Positions 8,449-17,238 of a stretch of 64,000 nt of DNA are shown here, in pieces; within the stretch, counting starts at the first letter, position 1, and every line of letters starts with the position of its first letter. A model generated the notes under the pieces. It did no database searches. It had not been told where the DNA came from and saw only the letters and a list, made by a program, of their open reading frames with translations. The DNA is from Oscillospiraceae bacterium (GTDB lineage Bacteria > Bacillota_A > Clostridia > Oscillospirales > Oscillospiraceae), in contig JAILOS010000050.1 of assembly GCA_024690695.1 (NCBI GenBank), forward strand, positions 96,834-160,833, given 5' to 3'. The translations under genes were made by a program, and so were the position numbers.

Positions 8449-8883
8449 TCAGCCCTCCTTCATCGCCGTGTATTCCCACGGCCAGGGTCCCTCGGTCCAG
8501 CTGAAGCTCCTGTCTCCGAGCTGATCGCACTTCATGACCGGGCCACACAGCTTCACGTACCGCTCGCGGCCTTCCCTGGCCATTGCGAGAAAAGTCTGAT
8601 ACAGGGCAAAGGCCTCCTTGTCGTCCGCGTGGGTATCAAGATACAGTCCGAGCTCGTCGCAGACGAAATCGATCGCCATCAGCTCGGTCGTCGGGCAGGC
8701 CGGCAGATCGGGGTTGACGACGTTCATGAAAGGAAGGTCGAGGCCGGGAAACAGCGTGCCCCTGGAGAGCGCGTCTGAGTTCTCAAAGATCGGTTCGACG
8801 CTCCGCTGCCAGGGCGTAAGCGAAGTCGCCAGCGGGTATTCCTCCGGCAGCGAGCCCTTTCGGTAATCCAGCTTTTTGTCCAA
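8449..8883 (-). CDS. cotJA-cotJB: Fused CotJA-CotJB spore-coat protein
   Basis: One open frame joins two coat proteins usually encoded separately. Residues about 1-60 match CotJA: YPLATSLTPWQRSVEPIF, then SDALSRGTLFPGLDLPF. Residues about 70-144 match CotJB: TELMAIDFVCDELGLYLDTH, DDKEAF, a YVKLCGPV segment, and the terminal SWTEGPWPWE. No stop or new ribosome site separates the halves. I start it at a TTG (8883-8881) because GGGAGG lies seven bases upstream; an in-frame TTG at 8904 has no such site. In Bacillus CotJA, CotJB and CotJC are separate genes in one operon and their proteins form a coat complex. Here order and strand are kept, but A and B would be made in fixed 1:1 ratio. Confidence 0.85.
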   Translation of the reverse strand: MDKKLDYRKGSLPEEYPLATSLTPWQRSVEPIFENSDALSRGTLFPGLDLPFMNVVNPDLPACPTTELMAIDFVCDELGLYLDTHADDKEAFALYQTFLAMAREGRERYVKLCGPVMKCDQLGDRSFSWTEGPWPWEYTAMKEG

Positions 8884-9079
8884 TTTGATTCCTCCCAGGT
8901 CCAAATGAGCGAGTCGGCCTGCGGCCGCCGCCGCTCATGCCATTTTATGCAGGTCGCCGCAGGGCGGACTCCCCTTTCGGAGCGCGCCGTCGGCTTCTCC
9001 CTTCGATTATTCGAAACGCTCTTTCTTTTTTCCGCTTTGCGGTGTATAACATACTTATCCCGGAATTAGGTGAAGCTAT

Positions 9080-9901
9080 ATGAAAAAAGGCCTGAACATC
9101 CTGATAACCGTTCTGATCGTGCTGCTGATCGGCGTTTTCTCCTACAGCGCTTATAAGCTGCTGAAGGACGCCGGCAACTATAAAAAAGCGGACGACTTTT
9201 ACAAAGATACCGCCAGCCAGTTTGTCACGCAAAACCCCGCCGCGGACGCCCCAGGCGCGTCGCCCGCCGAAGCGCTCACGCCTTCCGCTCCGGCCGGTAT
9301 GGACGGCTTCAATCCAGGAGCTCTGCAGGAACTCTCCCCCGTCGTCGTTGATTTTGAAGCGCTTCGGTCTGTCAGCACGGATATACGCGCCTGGCTTTAC
9401 TGCGCCGACACGCCGCTCAACTATCCCGTCGTATACAACGAAGACAACGATTATTATCTGTCGCACCTGATGGACGGCAGATACAACCCGAGCGGAACGC
9501 TCTATATCGACGCGCGCTGTCGGGACGACTTCTCCTGTCAGAACACCGTCATACACGGCCATCACATGCACGACGGAAGCATGCTGGCTTCCATCACCAA
9601 ATACGCCGATCAGGCGTATTACGACGAGCATCCGGTACTCTATCTGAACACGCCGGACGGGAATTACAGGCTGGAGCTGTTCGCGGGCTTTGTCACGCTG
9701 ACGTATTCGCTTGCCTATACCTACGATTTCGACAGCACGGAAGCCTATCTCGACTGGCTCGTCACGATGAAAGAGCTTTCCAATTTTCAATCCGACGTTG
9801 AAGTCGGTGCGGACGACCATATCGTCACCTTTTCAACCTGCAGCTATGAATATGACGACGCCCGTTACGTTCTGATGGGCAAGCTGGTTACAATCGGATA
9901 A
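9080..9901 (+). CDS. srtB: Class B sortase
   Basis: The 273-residue transpeptidase has an N-terminal membrane anchor (residues 7-27), a Pro/Ala-rich linker and a class B sortase domain from about residue 88. LNYPVVYNEDNDYYLSHLMD is the typical start. Catalytic residues are His161 in NTVIHGHHM, Cys254 in VTFSTCSYEYDDARYVLMG and Arg262 in the same strand. Sortases cleave a C-terminal sorting signal and join the protein to peptidoglycan or to a pilin. AGGTGA eight bases before the ATG supports the start. The large (TP)n/YDG surface protein follows behind a terminator and its own promoter. That protein has no obvious canonical sorting motif, so the sortase substrate is uncertain. Confidence 0.93.
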   Translation: MKKGLNILITVLIVLLIGVFSYSAYKLLKDAGNYKKADDFYKDTASQFVTQNPAADAPGASPAEALTPSAPAGMDGFNPGALQELSPVVVDFEALRSVSTDIRAWLYCADTPLNYPVVYNEDNDYYLSHLMDGRYNPSGTLYIDARCRDDFSCQNTVIHGHHMHDGSMLASITKYADQAYYDEHPVLYLNTPDGNYRLELFAGFVTLTYSLAYTYDFDSTEAYLDWLVTMKELSNFQSDVEVGADDHIVTFSTCSYEYDDARYVLMGKLVTIG

Positions 9902-9915
9902 GGATCCGGCCGCCG

Positions 9916-9964
9916 AAAAGCCGGGGCCCGACGCGGGACGTATCGCGTCGGACCCCGGCTTTTT
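9916..9964 (+). terminator. Terminator of srtB
   Basis: A 20-base arm beginning AAAAGCCGGGG pairs with an arm ending CCCCGGCTTTT across a short loop, one mismatch, followed by more T. It separates srtB transcription from the surface-protein gene. Confidence 0.85.
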
Positions 9965-10012
9965 GGCCCTTCGCTCTTTTTTAATCTTAATCATTCTTAA
10001 TGGGCCGTCCGC

Positions 10013-10041
10013 TTGTTTTTTGGGAGGGGCGTCGGTATAAT
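10013..10041 (+). promoter_or_regulatory. Promoter for the (TP)n/YDG surface protein
   Basis: TTGTTT (10013-10018) and TATAAT (10036-10041) are 17 bases apart, 62 bases upstream of the ATG. Confidence 0.65.
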
Positions 10042-10103
10042 TAGGATCAGGTAAGGAAGTTGAAAAGCGATATGCGCGCCGCGCATGTGCTTGAGGTGAC
10101 AAA

Positions 10104-12857
10104 ATGAAAAAGAATCAAAACAGGATCGGCTGTCTGTTCCTGGCGTTCGCGCTGAGTCTGCAGCTGCTCGGAGTCTCTCCCCACGCCGCCGCAGAAGACG
10201 ATGCGAAAGAAAGCACGGCGCCGAAGGACAAGGCGGCGATCCATATCATCATCAGTCAGCCCGTTTTCGACAAGGGCAAGGACGGCAAAGAAACGCCCCG
10301 GTTCGACAAAAAAGGCGAGCTCGTCTACGAAGCCGTCGAAGATCCGCTGAAAACCTTCGGGAAAGACAGCGGTCTGACCGTCAGCATCAAAGGCAAGCCC
10401 GAAAAGAAAGCCGAGGAAGCCGAGGCGGAGCCCAGGGATCCAAAGCCGGAAAAGGAGAAGGAAGAAGAACAGCTTCCGGAGCTTACGCTTTCCCTTACGG
10501 CCGCCGATCTGCGAGAGCACGGGCTTTACGTGCTGCCGCCCGAAGGCTTTTACGTTCAGTCGGCTTTTTTGAAAGAACCTCTTCCCGCGCTTGATCCGCT
10601 TGCGCCGATCGACGCCTCGCCGGTTCGGAAAACGACCGTACTGAACCTCAGCACGCTCGGCGAAGCCGACCCGGAGGACGCGTCCCTCTACCTCCCCGCC
10701 GAGATCTTTCAGGCGGACTACGTGCCCGAAAAGCCCGACACGGTCGTATTCCCCGGCGACGGAGACGTTTTTCAGCTGGAGCTCACGCTCGGCCGTCTGG
10801 AGAAGAAGGAAATCACGGTCGAGTATCTTCCGGGAAATCTGGATCTCAAGGATTATCCCGTCACGGCCGAAACGTCCGTGACAGTCGAGGAAAAGCATAC
10901 GGTCCTTGAGCCCGACGCTTCGCTCGTGCGCTTTGCGGAAGTAAAGGGCTTCGTCTTCAAGGGCTGGCTGCTTGTCTACGGAGATTCGGCAAAGCAGGAG
11001 CCCGCGAAGGAAGCCGTCGGGCCCTCTGTCAAGACCGGAAAAAAAGGCGACACGCCCGTCGTGAAAGAAATCGTCTGGCCCGGAAACGGCTCGGGCGTTC
11101 CGGTTGAAATCGGCGCGGAGATCAAGCCCTATATGAGCTGCCAGCTCGTCGCCCAATGGGAGGAAAAAGATCCCGTCGAGCCGACCCCGACGCCCACGCC
11201 GACCCCGACGCCCACGCCGACTCCGACGCCCACGCCGACCCCGACGCCTACGCCGACCCCGACGCCCACGCCGACTCCGACGCCCACGCCTACACCGACG
11301 CCGACGCCTACGCCGACACCCACACCTACGCCCACGCCTACGCCAACCCCGACGCCCACGCCGGAACCGAAGCTCGAGCTGTCGCTCAAGCTGAAAAGCG
11401 GCGTATCCTGCGACAAGGTCTACGACGGTACGGCGGCGGAATTGAAAACGGATCAGATCGAAGTCGTCGGTCTCCCGAAGGATCTGAACTGTGAGCTGGA
11501 GATCCGCTGTGAGGGCCAGGCCGTAAACGTCGGCGAGAGCTGCCGGGCGGAAGTCCGCATAAAATCCGTCCGCAGTCTGCTCAAGACTTACGAGTTTTCC
11601 TGTGAGCCCCTCACGCTGACGCTCAGCGTCAGCCCCCGTCCGATCTGCGTTGACGCTTCCGCTTCCAAAACCTACGACGGGACTGAGCTTTCTCTTGCCG
11701 TCGCCGGAAACGTCTCCTACAGTCTGAGCTCCGGTTCTCTGCTGAAGGGCCATCGGATCAGCCGCGCGGAGGCGCCGACGCTGAGCATCACCGAAGCCGG
11801 CAGCGTCAGCGGCAGTCTGAAGGCCGGCAGCATCCGCATCAGCGATTCCGCCGGTAAGGACGTAACGGCCAATTACGACGCAAAGGCCGGAACGCTGGTG
11901 CTGACGGTCGACAAACGACCCGTAAACGTATCGGCCAGCATCACGAAGGTTTACGACGGATCGCCGCTGAGTCTGGCGGACGCGCAGAACGTCGAATACC
12001 GGACGAAAGCGGGCGAGCTGCTGAGCGGACACCGGATCGAATCCGCTTCCTCCTCCGCGCAGCTGACGGACGCGGGCACCGTAAACAGCGTGATCGCGGA
12101 CGGCAGCGTGAAGATCGTCAACGACGCCGGCAGAGACGTCAGCTCCGATTACCGGATCATCTCCGGCAGCCTCGTCCTGACCGTTACGAAGCGCCCGCTG
12201 ACGATCGAAACCTCCAGCGCCGTGAAGGTTTACGACGGCACGGCTCTGACCGACCATACGGCGCCCACTGTCACCGGGCTTGTCAGCGGACACCGTCTTC
12301 CGATCACCTTCACCGGCAAGCAGGAAAAAATCGGCAGCTCGCCGAACGAGATCAAAACAGACCTTCGCATCAGCGCCGGAGCGATAGACGTGACCGACAA
12401 TTACGATATTCAGTACCGTTTCGGTACGCTTACCGTGATGTCCGCTTCGGAGGTCAGCTACGTTCGCGGCAGCCGAAACGATCTAAGCTTCCGCCTGGAC
12501 GTGGCTTACAGCGATTTTCGCGACGTTCTGCTGGACGGCGAGCCTCTTGAACCGGACTACTACGATTCATCCTCCGGAAGCACCAGGATCTCGATCAAGG
12601 GATCATATCTTGAGACGCTTCCGGACGGAGATCACACCGTCACCGTTCGTTTCAAGAGCGCCAACGACATGAAGATCCCGATCACCGTATCCGGAGATCC
12701 GTCCGCATCCGGAAAAATGAGCGAAGCAAAGCAGGAATCCCGGACGGCAAACGCCGCTTCCTGGCTCATCCCCGTTTTGATCCTTGCCGCTCTGCTCGTT
12801 CTGACGGCGCTGTTTATCGTGCTGTTCAAGAAGCTCTCGCTCAAGCGCCGCGGATAA
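10104..12857 (+). CDS. Large membrane-anchored surface protein with (Thr-Pro)n stalk and YDG/MBG-type repeats
   Basis: The 917-residue product has a signal peptide (residues 1-32, ending ASHAAA-like PHAAAED), an acidic/Lys-rich region to about residue 120, and a beta-rich domain with [10 protein letters not shown] (a Listeria-Bacteroides-type repeat hallmark). A stalk of about 30 Thr-Pro pairs spans residues 359-420. Four repeats of roughly 85-90 residues follow, each opening with a YDG signature: [30 protein letters not shown] and [10 protein letters not shown]; this is the MBG/YDG Ig-like family. A hydrophobic segment [20 protein letters not shown] and a KKLSLKRRG tail end the protein. No LPxTG or NPxTN precedes the hydrophobic segment, only SRTAN, so it may be a simple membrane anchor. 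GAGGTGA supports the start. Role: adhesion or spacing at the cell surface is inferred. Confidence 0.88.
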   Translation: MKKNQNRIGCLFLAFALSLQLLGVSPHAAAEDDAKESTAPKDKAAIHIIISQPVFDKGKDGKETPRFDKKGELVYEAVEDPLKTFGKDSGLTVSIKGKPEKKAEEAEAEPRDPKPEKEKEEEQLPELTLSLTAADLREHGLYVLPPEGFYVQSAFLKEPLPALDPLAPIDASPVRKTTVLNLSTLGEADPEDASLYLPAEIFQADYVPEKPDTVVFPGDGDVFQLELTLGRLEKKEITVEYLPGNLDLKDYPVTAETSVTVEEKHTVLEPDASLVRFAEVKGFVFKGWLLVYGDSAKQEPAKEAVGPSVKTGKKGDTPVVKEIVWPGNGSGVPVEIGAEIKPYMSCQLVAQWEEKDPVEPTPTPTPTPTPTPTPTPTPTPTPTPTPTPTPTPTPTPTPTPTPTPTPTPTPTPTPTPTPTPEPKLELSLKLKSGVSCDKVYDGTAAELKTDQIEVVGLPKDLNCELEIRCEGQAVNVGESCRAEVRIKSVRSLLKTYEFSCEPLTLTLSVSPRPICVDASASKTYDGTELSLAVAGNVSYSLSSGSLLKGHRISRAEAPTLSITEAGSVSGSLKAGSIRISDSAGKDVTANYDAKAGTLVLTVDKRPVNVSASITKVYDGSPLSLADAQNVEYRTKAGELLSGHRIESASSSAQLTDAGTVNSVIADGSVKIVNDAGRDVSSDYRIISGSLVLTVTKRPLTIETSSAVKVYDGTALTDHTAPTVTGLVSGHRLPITFTGKQEKIGSSPNEIKTDLRISAGAIDVTDNYDIQYRFGTLTVMSASEVSYVRGSRNDLSFRLDVAYSDFRDVLLDGEPLEPDYYDSSSGSTRISIKGSYLETLPDGDHTVTVRFKSANDMKIPITVSGDPSASGKMSEAKQESRTANAASWLIPVLILAALLVLTALFIVLFKKLSLKRRG
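11180..11362 (+). repeat. In-frame minisatellite encoding (Thr-Pro)n
   Basis: Imperfect 6-, 12- and 18-base units built from CCGACG, CCCACG, CCGACC and CCTACG encode about 30 uninterrupted Thr-Pro pairs. Third positions vary so that perfect repeat runs are short, but unit-number change by slippage would stay in frame because every unit is a multiple of six. Confidence 0.95.
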
Positions 12858-12879
12858 GCCTAAATAACGAAACAGAATA

Positions 12880-12929
12880 AACGAGGCTGTGAAGCCGGGA
12901 GCAACTCCCCCGTTCACAGCCTCGTTTTA
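12880..12929. terminator. Terminator of the surface-protein gene
   Basis: AAACGAGGCTGTGAA pairs with TTCACAGCCTCGTTT across a 20-base loop, followed by TAT. It can act in both directions between the surface-protein gene and queA. Confidence 0.8.
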
Positions 12930-12960
12930 TGCCGTTTTTCGGCCGAATCCGGCCTCCCTG

Positions 12961-13020
12961 AATGCTATTCGTGAATATTCATCCGGATATTATTCATGCA
13001 TATTATTTCATGAATATACA
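12961..13020. other. AT-rich spacer with clustered small palindromes
   Basis: Within 60 bases TGAATATTCA, ATGCAT and TTCATGAA occur with repeated ATTCATG/CATGAAT words, in an otherwise GC-rich neighbourhood downstream of queA and the surface gene. It may be an additional processing or protein-binding region; no function can be assigned. Confidence 0.3.
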
Positions 13021-13029
13021 GTTATCGGA

Positions 13030-14052
13030 TCAGCTGATAAACATCGCGTCGCCGAAGGAGAAGAAACGGTAGCGCTCTTCCACCGCGATCCGGTACGCCC
13101 GGAGAATGTTCTCCCGCCCGGCCAGCGCGGATACGAGCATGATCAGCGTGCTCTCCGGCAGATGAAAATTGGTGATCAGCGCGTCGATGCAGCGGAAGCG
13201 ATAGCCGGGATAGATAAAGATGCTCGTCCAGCCGGAGGCGGCCTTCAGGACTCCGTTTTCATCGGTAAAGCTCTCGAGCGTCCGGCAGGAGGTCGTACCC
13301 ACGGCGATCACGCGCCCTCCCCTGCTTTTCGTCTCATTGACAAGCCGCGCCGTCTCCTCGGGGACGATGCAGAATTCCGAGTGCATTTCGTGATCCTCGA
13401 TCTCGTCCTCCTTGACCGGGCGGAAGGTGCCGAGACCGACGTGCAGCGTGACCCGTCCGATCCTGACGCCGCGCGAACGGATCTCGTCGAGCAGCTCATT
13501 CGTGAAATGCAGACCCGCCGTCGGCGCGGCGGCGCTGCCGAGCTCACGCGAATAGACCGTCTGATAGCGCTCCGCGTCGGCAAGCTCCTCCTTGATATAG
13601 GGCGGCAGCGGCATCTTTCCGAGCCGTTCCAGCACCTCCAGGAAAATCCCCTCGTATACGAAACGGACGATCCGGTTCCCGCCGTCGGCGACCGATTCCA
13701 CGACCGCGCGCAGATCCCCCTCTCCGAACAGCAGCTCCGTCCCCGGCTTCGTCTTGCGGCCCGGGCGGCTGAGACACTCCCAACGATTCTCGCCGAGATC
13801 CCGCAGCAGCACCAGCTCAACGCCGCCTCCGGTGCTCCGGCTTCCGAGCAGGCGCGCCGGCAGCACGCGCGAATCGTTGAGGATCAGGCAGTCCCCCTCC
13901 CGAAGCAGCTCGGGGAGCTCGTAAAAACGGCGGTGCTCGATCGAGCCGTCCGACTTGTTCAGACACATCAGACGCGAGGCGTCTCTGCGCTGCAGCGGCG
14001 TCTGCGCGATCAGCTCCTCCGGCAGTTCGTAAGAAAAATCCGTTTTTTTCAT
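13030..14052 (-). CDS. queA: S-adenosylmethionine:tRNA ribosyltransferase-isomerase
   Basis: QueA transfers and isomerises the ribose of SAM to preQ1-modified tRNA, making epoxyqueuosine in the wobble position of tRNAs with GUN anticodons. The 340-residue product begins [20 protein letters not shown] and contains the family blocks [70 protein letters not shown] and [15 protein letters not shown]. Full length matches the family. It is monocistronic here and not next to tgt or the queCDE genes, so queuosine may come from salvage or from genes elsewhere. Confidence 0.96.
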   Translation of the reverse strand: MKKTDFSYELPEELIAQTPLQRRDASRLMCLNKSDGSIEHRRFYELPELLREGDCLILNDSRVLPARLLGSRSTGGGVELVLLRDLGENRWECLSRPGRKTKPGTELLFGEGDLRAVVESVADGGNRIVRFVYEGIFLEVLERLGKMPLPPYIKEELADAERYQTVYSRELGSAAAPTAGLHFTNELLDEIRSRGVRIGRVTLHVGLGTFRPVKEDEIEDHEMHSEFCIVPEETARLVNETKSRGGRVIAVGTTSCRTLESFTDENGVLKAASGWTSIFIYPGYRFRCIDALITNFHLPESTLIMLVSALAGRENILRAYRIAVEERYRFFSFGDAMFIS

Positions 14053-14167
14053 ATCCAGTACGCTCCGACGATGCTAAAATTCGATCCTTCGCTCAAATCC
14101 GCTTCCGTGCGGCGTTCGCCGCGCAGGTGCGCCTGCAGAGCGCAGAATCCGTTTTTCTGATTCGTTA

Positions 14168-14196
14168 TTGTATCAAACCGTGCCGAAGATTACAAT
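14168..14196 (+). promoter_or_regulatory. Promoter for dapA
   Basis: TTGTAT (14168-14173) and TACAAT (14191-14196) are separated by 17 bases, about 72 bases upstream of the chosen TTG start. Confidence 0.6.
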
Positions 14197-14267
14197 CCCT
14201 TCCGTACTATCCGGCAAAGGGCGCGAATAGAATGACTGCTGAATCTGCAATCAAGGAGGCTGTCAAT

Positions 14268-15155
14268 TTGAAAACGCCCATCTTCAAAGGCTCCTGCACG
14301 GCGATCGTCACGCCGTTCTGCGACGAAGGGATCGATTACGAACGGCTGGAAAAAAACCTGGAGTTCCAGTATGAAAACGGTACGGCGGCCGTCGTCGTGT
14401 GCGGAACGACCGGCGAAAACAGCACGATCAACGCGGTGGAATATGAAACGCTGATCCGCCGCACGGTCCTGCTCTGCCGGGGCAGGATGAAGGTCGTCGT
14501 CGGCGTCGGCGGCAACAACACCGCCGCCGTGCTGAGCAAGGCGCAGAGCGCAAAGGCCGTCGGCGCGGACGGGATCTTGATGGTTACCCCCTATTACAAC
14601 AAAACGACTCAGAAGGGCCTGATCGAACACTTCAGCTACGTTGCCGACCGCGTGGAGATCCCGATGATCCTCTACAACGTGCCGAGCCGAACGGGCATCG
14701 GAATCAAGGCCGAGACTTACAAGATTCTGAGCGAGCATCCGAATATTGTGGGCACGAAGGAGGCCTCCGGCGATTTCAGCCTCATAGCCGCGGCCAGAAG
14801 CCTCTGCGGCGACGAGCTGTTCTTCTGGAGCGGGAACGACGACAACACGGTGCCGATGATGACGCTCGGGGCGCTGGGTGTGATCTCCGTCGCCTCCAAC
14901 ATCGTCCCCGGCGTCGTGGCAAAGCTGTGCGAGCACTGTCTGAACGGCGATTACGCCGCCGCGACGGCTCTTTTCTGTAAATACAGGGGCTTCTTTTCCG
15001 CCCTGTTTCTGGAGACGAATCCGATCCCGGTCAAGGCGGCGATGAAGCTGCTCGGCTACGACTCCGGTCTTCTGCGTCTTCCGCTGACCGATATCGGGGA
15101 GCCTGCGCTGCAGAAGCTCCGCGCCGAGATGCGCGTGGTCGGGCTGAACGTCTGA
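14268..15155 (+). CDS. dapA: 4-hydroxy-tetrahydrodipicolinate synthase, TTG start
   Basis: DapA condenses pyruvate with aspartate semialdehyde, the first committed step toward diaminopimelate, lysine and, in sporulating cells, dipicolinate. The 295-residue product has GTTGENSTI near residue 47, MVTPYYNK near 105, the active-site Tyr136 in LYNVPSRTG and the Schiff-base Lys164 in VGTKEASGDF. I start it at TTG 14268 because AAGGAGG ends eight bases upstream and this gives the usual family length; an in-frame ATG at 14232 has only a weak ribosome site and adds 12 residues. The asd gene that makes its substrate is 7 kb downstream rather than in the same operon. A perfect palindromic terminator follows. 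Confidence 0.95.
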   Translation: MKTPIFKGSCTAIVTPFCDEGIDYERLEKNLEFQYENGTAAVVVCGTTGENSTINAVEYETLIRRTVLLCRGRMKVVVGVGGNNTAAVLSKAQSAKAVGADGILMVTPYYNKTTQKGLIEHFSYVADRVEIPMILYNVPSRTGIGIKAETYKILSEHPNIVGTKEASGDFSLIAAARSLCGDELFFWSGNDDNTVPMMTLGALGVISVASNIVPGVVAKLCEHCLNGDYAAATALFCKYRGFFSALFLETNPIPVKAAMKLLGYDSGLLRLPLTDIGEPALQKLRAEMRVVGLNV

Positions 15156-15158
15156 ACA

Positions 15159-15204
15159 GAACGAAAACGAGAAGGAGGCCGCGGCCTCCTTCTCGTTTTC
15201 GTTC
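15159..15204. terminator. Perfect 46-base palindromic bidirectional terminator
   Basis: The sequence is an uninterrupted inverted repeat centred between 15181 and 15182 with GAACGAAAACGAGAAGGAGG as its outer arm. The A-rich/T-rich flanks make it a terminator for both convergent genes. It includes part of the stop codon of the downstream lipoprotein gene. Confidence 0.9.
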
Positions 15205-15538
15205 AGGGCTGTCTGCTGTTCGGCGCCGTCTGCGTCGTGCCGGGCGTATGCCCGGGCGTTGCCGTCTGGCCGGGATTTTCCGGCGTCTGAGCTGGCGCCG
15301 TCGGCATCATGCTCGGCATCGGACTCGGGGCCGGGATCTTCCACTCCGTTTTCCCGTCGTCCTTTTCGTCGCCGCGACGGTCGATCACGCCCTCTTCCGA
15401 ACGCGCGTCGTCCTCGATGATCCCGTCTTCCGGGTCGGGTCCGTCCATCACGTCGGCGCCGTTTCTGTCGTACATTCCGCAGGCGCTCAGCGAAAGCGCC
15501 AGTACCAGCGCAACGACAAGGCTGATAGTCTTTTTCAT
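15203..15538 (-). CDS. Small Pro/Thr-rich lipoprotein
   Basis: The 111-residue product has a type II signal peptide ending in LSLSAC with the lipidated residue at Cys20. The mature part is low-complexity: an acidic Asp/Glu/Arg region (residues 25-62), then a Pro/Thr/Met/Gln-rich tail (PSPMPSMMPTAPAQTPENPG). I see no folded domain and recognise no family. AAGGAGGACGAGC before the ATG gives a good ribosome site. Its stop codon lies inside the terminator palindrome shared with dapA. It is probably a disordered exported lipoprotein of the envelope. Confidence 0.75.
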   Translation of the reverse strand: MKKTISLVVALVLALSLSACGMYDRNGADVMDGPDPEDGIIEDDARSEEGVIDRRGDEKDDGKTEWKIPAPSPMPSMMPTAPAQTPENPGQTATPGHTPGTTQTAPNSRQP

Positions 15539-15615
15539 TCTGCTCGTCCTCCTTTTTCAAAGACGAGACTATTATTCTCAGAAGAAAAGAATTGTATGTG
15601 CTGAAAAAACTGTCA

Positions 15616-15644
15616 TTGCTTTCAGCCTTTGCTTATGGTAAAAT
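15616..15644 (+). promoter_or_regulatory. Extended -10 promoter for rlmD, near-leaderless
   Basis: TTGCTT (15616-15621), 17 bases, then TAAAAT (15639-15644) preceded by TG at 15636-15637. Only nine bases separate the -10 from the ATG and there is no Shine-Dalgarno sequence, so the transcript would start about two to three bases before the start codon. Confidence 0.6.
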
Positions 15645-15653
15645 AATGTTATT

Positions 15654-17024
15654 ATGGAATTAATAAAAAACCAACTTTACACTTCGATCGTTGATGCTTA
15701 TTCATCCGAAGGCTTCGGCGTATGCCGCATCGGCGGCCGGGCCGTTTTCGTTCCGAGAACGCTCGTCGGTGAAAAATGGCAAATTCGAATCGTAAAGGTC
15801 ACGAGCAGCGCCGTTTATGCCCGGGGAGAGTCGCTGATCGAAGCCTCCCCTGCCCGCAGAGAGAGCCTTTGTCCCTTTTTCGGCCGCTGCGGCGGCTGCG
15901 ACCTGTGGCACATGAGCTATGAGGAAGAGCTTCGCTTCAAGCTCGCCCGCGTCAACGACGCGCTGCGGCATATCGGCAGGCAATCGCTGCAGGCTGAAGA
16001 GATCCTCGGCAGCGAGACCGCCGTCCGTTATCGCAACAAGGGCATCTTCGCCGTCGGCGAGCGGCAGGGTCTGCCCGTCTGCGGTTTTTTCCGAGAGCGA
16101 AGCCATGAGATCATCCCCGTCTCAAGCTGTCTGATTCAAAACGAGCTCAGCGAGCGCTCCGCCGCCGCGGTCGTCCAATGGATGACGGCGCACGCGATCC
16201 CCGCTTACGACGAAGCGACGGGTCAAGGCGCGATCCGCCACGTTTTTTGCCGCACCGCCCTGCACAGTCCCGAAGCCGTTGTCTGCGTCGTCACCGCCGC
16301 CGGACTCGGCGCGAACACGTCCTCTCTCGTCGAAGCGCTGCGCCTGGCCTGTCCCGAGCTGAGCGGGATCGTGCTCAACGTCAACAAAAGCCGCGGAAAC
16401 ACGGTGCTCGCCGGCGATTTTTACACGCTCTGGGGCGACGCGATCCTGCATGACACGCTGTGCGGTTTTCGTTTCAGCATCGCGCCGCAGGCTTTCTTTC
16501 AGATCAATCCGCCGCAGGCTGAACGCTTATACGCCAGAGCGGTCGAATACGCCGCCCTCAAGCCGGACGAGCTCGCGCTTGACCTCTACTGCGGCGCCGG
16601 CACGATCAGCTTGTGTCTGGCGAAGAACGCCGGGCGCGTGATCGGCGCCGAGATCGTCTCCGAGGCGGTGGAAAACGCCCGGCTGAACGCCGCGGAAAAC
16701 GGCGTCGGAAACGCCGAGTTTATCTGCGGCGACGCCGGCGAGGCCGCTGAGGCGCTTTTTCGGCGCGGGCTCAGGCCGCAGGCCGTCGTCGTCGATCCCC
16801 CGCGCAAAGGGCTCGCCGAAACGGCCGTTGAAGCCGTCATCTCGCTCTCGCCGGAGCGCGTCGTCTACGTTTCCTGCAACTGCGCGACGCTCGCCAGAGA
16901 CGTCCTCCGTTTTCAGGATCGCGGATACTCGCTGCGTGCGGCGACCGCGGTCGACATGTTCCCTCGAACCTGCCATGTAGAGGCAGTGGTATTGATGACG
17001 AGAATCGGCACCGGAAACGGCTGA
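15654..17024 (+). CDS. rlmD: 23S rRNA (uracil-C5)-methyltransferase RlmD/RumA family
   Basis: The enzyme methylates C5 of a uridine in 23S rRNA using SAM. The 456-residue product has an N-terminal TRAM-like beta barrel (residues 1-60), Fe-S cluster cysteines in CPFFGRCGGC (Cys73, 79, 82) with a later Cys near 138, the RNA-binding middle domain, the SAM site LDLYCGAGTISLCLA and the catalytic YVSCNCATLARD. The C-terminus DMFPRTCHVEAVVLMTR is the conserved tail. The 3' end of this gene is a known integration target for some streptococcal ICEs (rumA site), and the DNA immediately downstream here is accessory in character. No Shine-Dalgarno sequence precedes the ATG. RlmD versus the paralogue RlmC/RlmCD type cannot be separated by eye. 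Confidence 0.93.
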   Translation: MELIKNQLYTSIVDAYSSEGFGVCRIGGRAVFVPRTLVGEKWQIRIVKVTSSAVYARGESLIEASPARRESLCPFFGRCGGCDLWHMSYEEELRFKLARVNDALRHIGRQSLQAEEILGSETAVRYRNKGIFAVGERQGLPVCGFFRERSHEIIPVSSCLIQNELSERSAAAVVQWMTAHAIPAYDEATGQGAIRHVFCRTALHSPEAVVCVVTAAGLGANTSSLVEALRLACPELSGIVLNVNKSRGNTVLAGDFYTLWGDAILHDTLCGFRFSIAPQAFFQINPPQAERLYARAVEYAALKPDELALDLYCGAGTISLCLAKNAGRVIGAEIVSEAVENARLNAAENGVGNAEFICGDAGEAAEALFRRGLRPQAVVVDPPRKGLAETAVEAVISLSPERVVYVSCNCATLARDVLRFQDRGYSLRAATAVDMFPRTCHVEAVVLMTRIGTGNG

Positions 17025-17238
17025 AATGTACTGAAATAAAAGGATTACGAGGTTTGCCCCAAAAAACCGGCGGCGGCCCGGAATCCCTTTCAGACTTTTC
17101 CACCATTTATCTTGCACACCGAAAGTGCCGAAACGCGAGACTATGGGTTAGATAATTGCGTGGCGAGGTTACAGGTTAGATATGAAACTAAGATTCTTTT
17201 TACAGATCAGATAGATTGTTCAAAATGGAGAATAAAGG
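17025..17238. other. Spacer after rlmD with relic-like sequence
   Basis: These 214 bases hold no convincing gene. Composition changes from GC-rich (AAAACCGGCGGCGGCCCGG) to AT-rich within 60 bases and the plus frames are short and broken. The position, directly after the rlmD stop, fits the end of an integrated or decayed element. A ribosome site GGAGAATAAAGG at its end serves the acetyltransferase gene. Confidence 0.4.

Noticed and set aside
11180..11362. Short repeats considered as a CRISPR array
   Set aside because: The units are contiguous with no spacers and keep a (Thr-Pro)n reading frame.
10047..12293. A 748-residue Arg/Gly-rich frame antisense to the (TP)n surface protein
   Set aside because: The RRGRRG tract is merely the complement of the Thr-Pro repeat read in another frame.
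14127..14267. DapA with a 47-residue N-terminal extension
   Set aside because: The predicted promoter lies within that region and the TTG at 14268 has a perfect ribosome site and normal family length.
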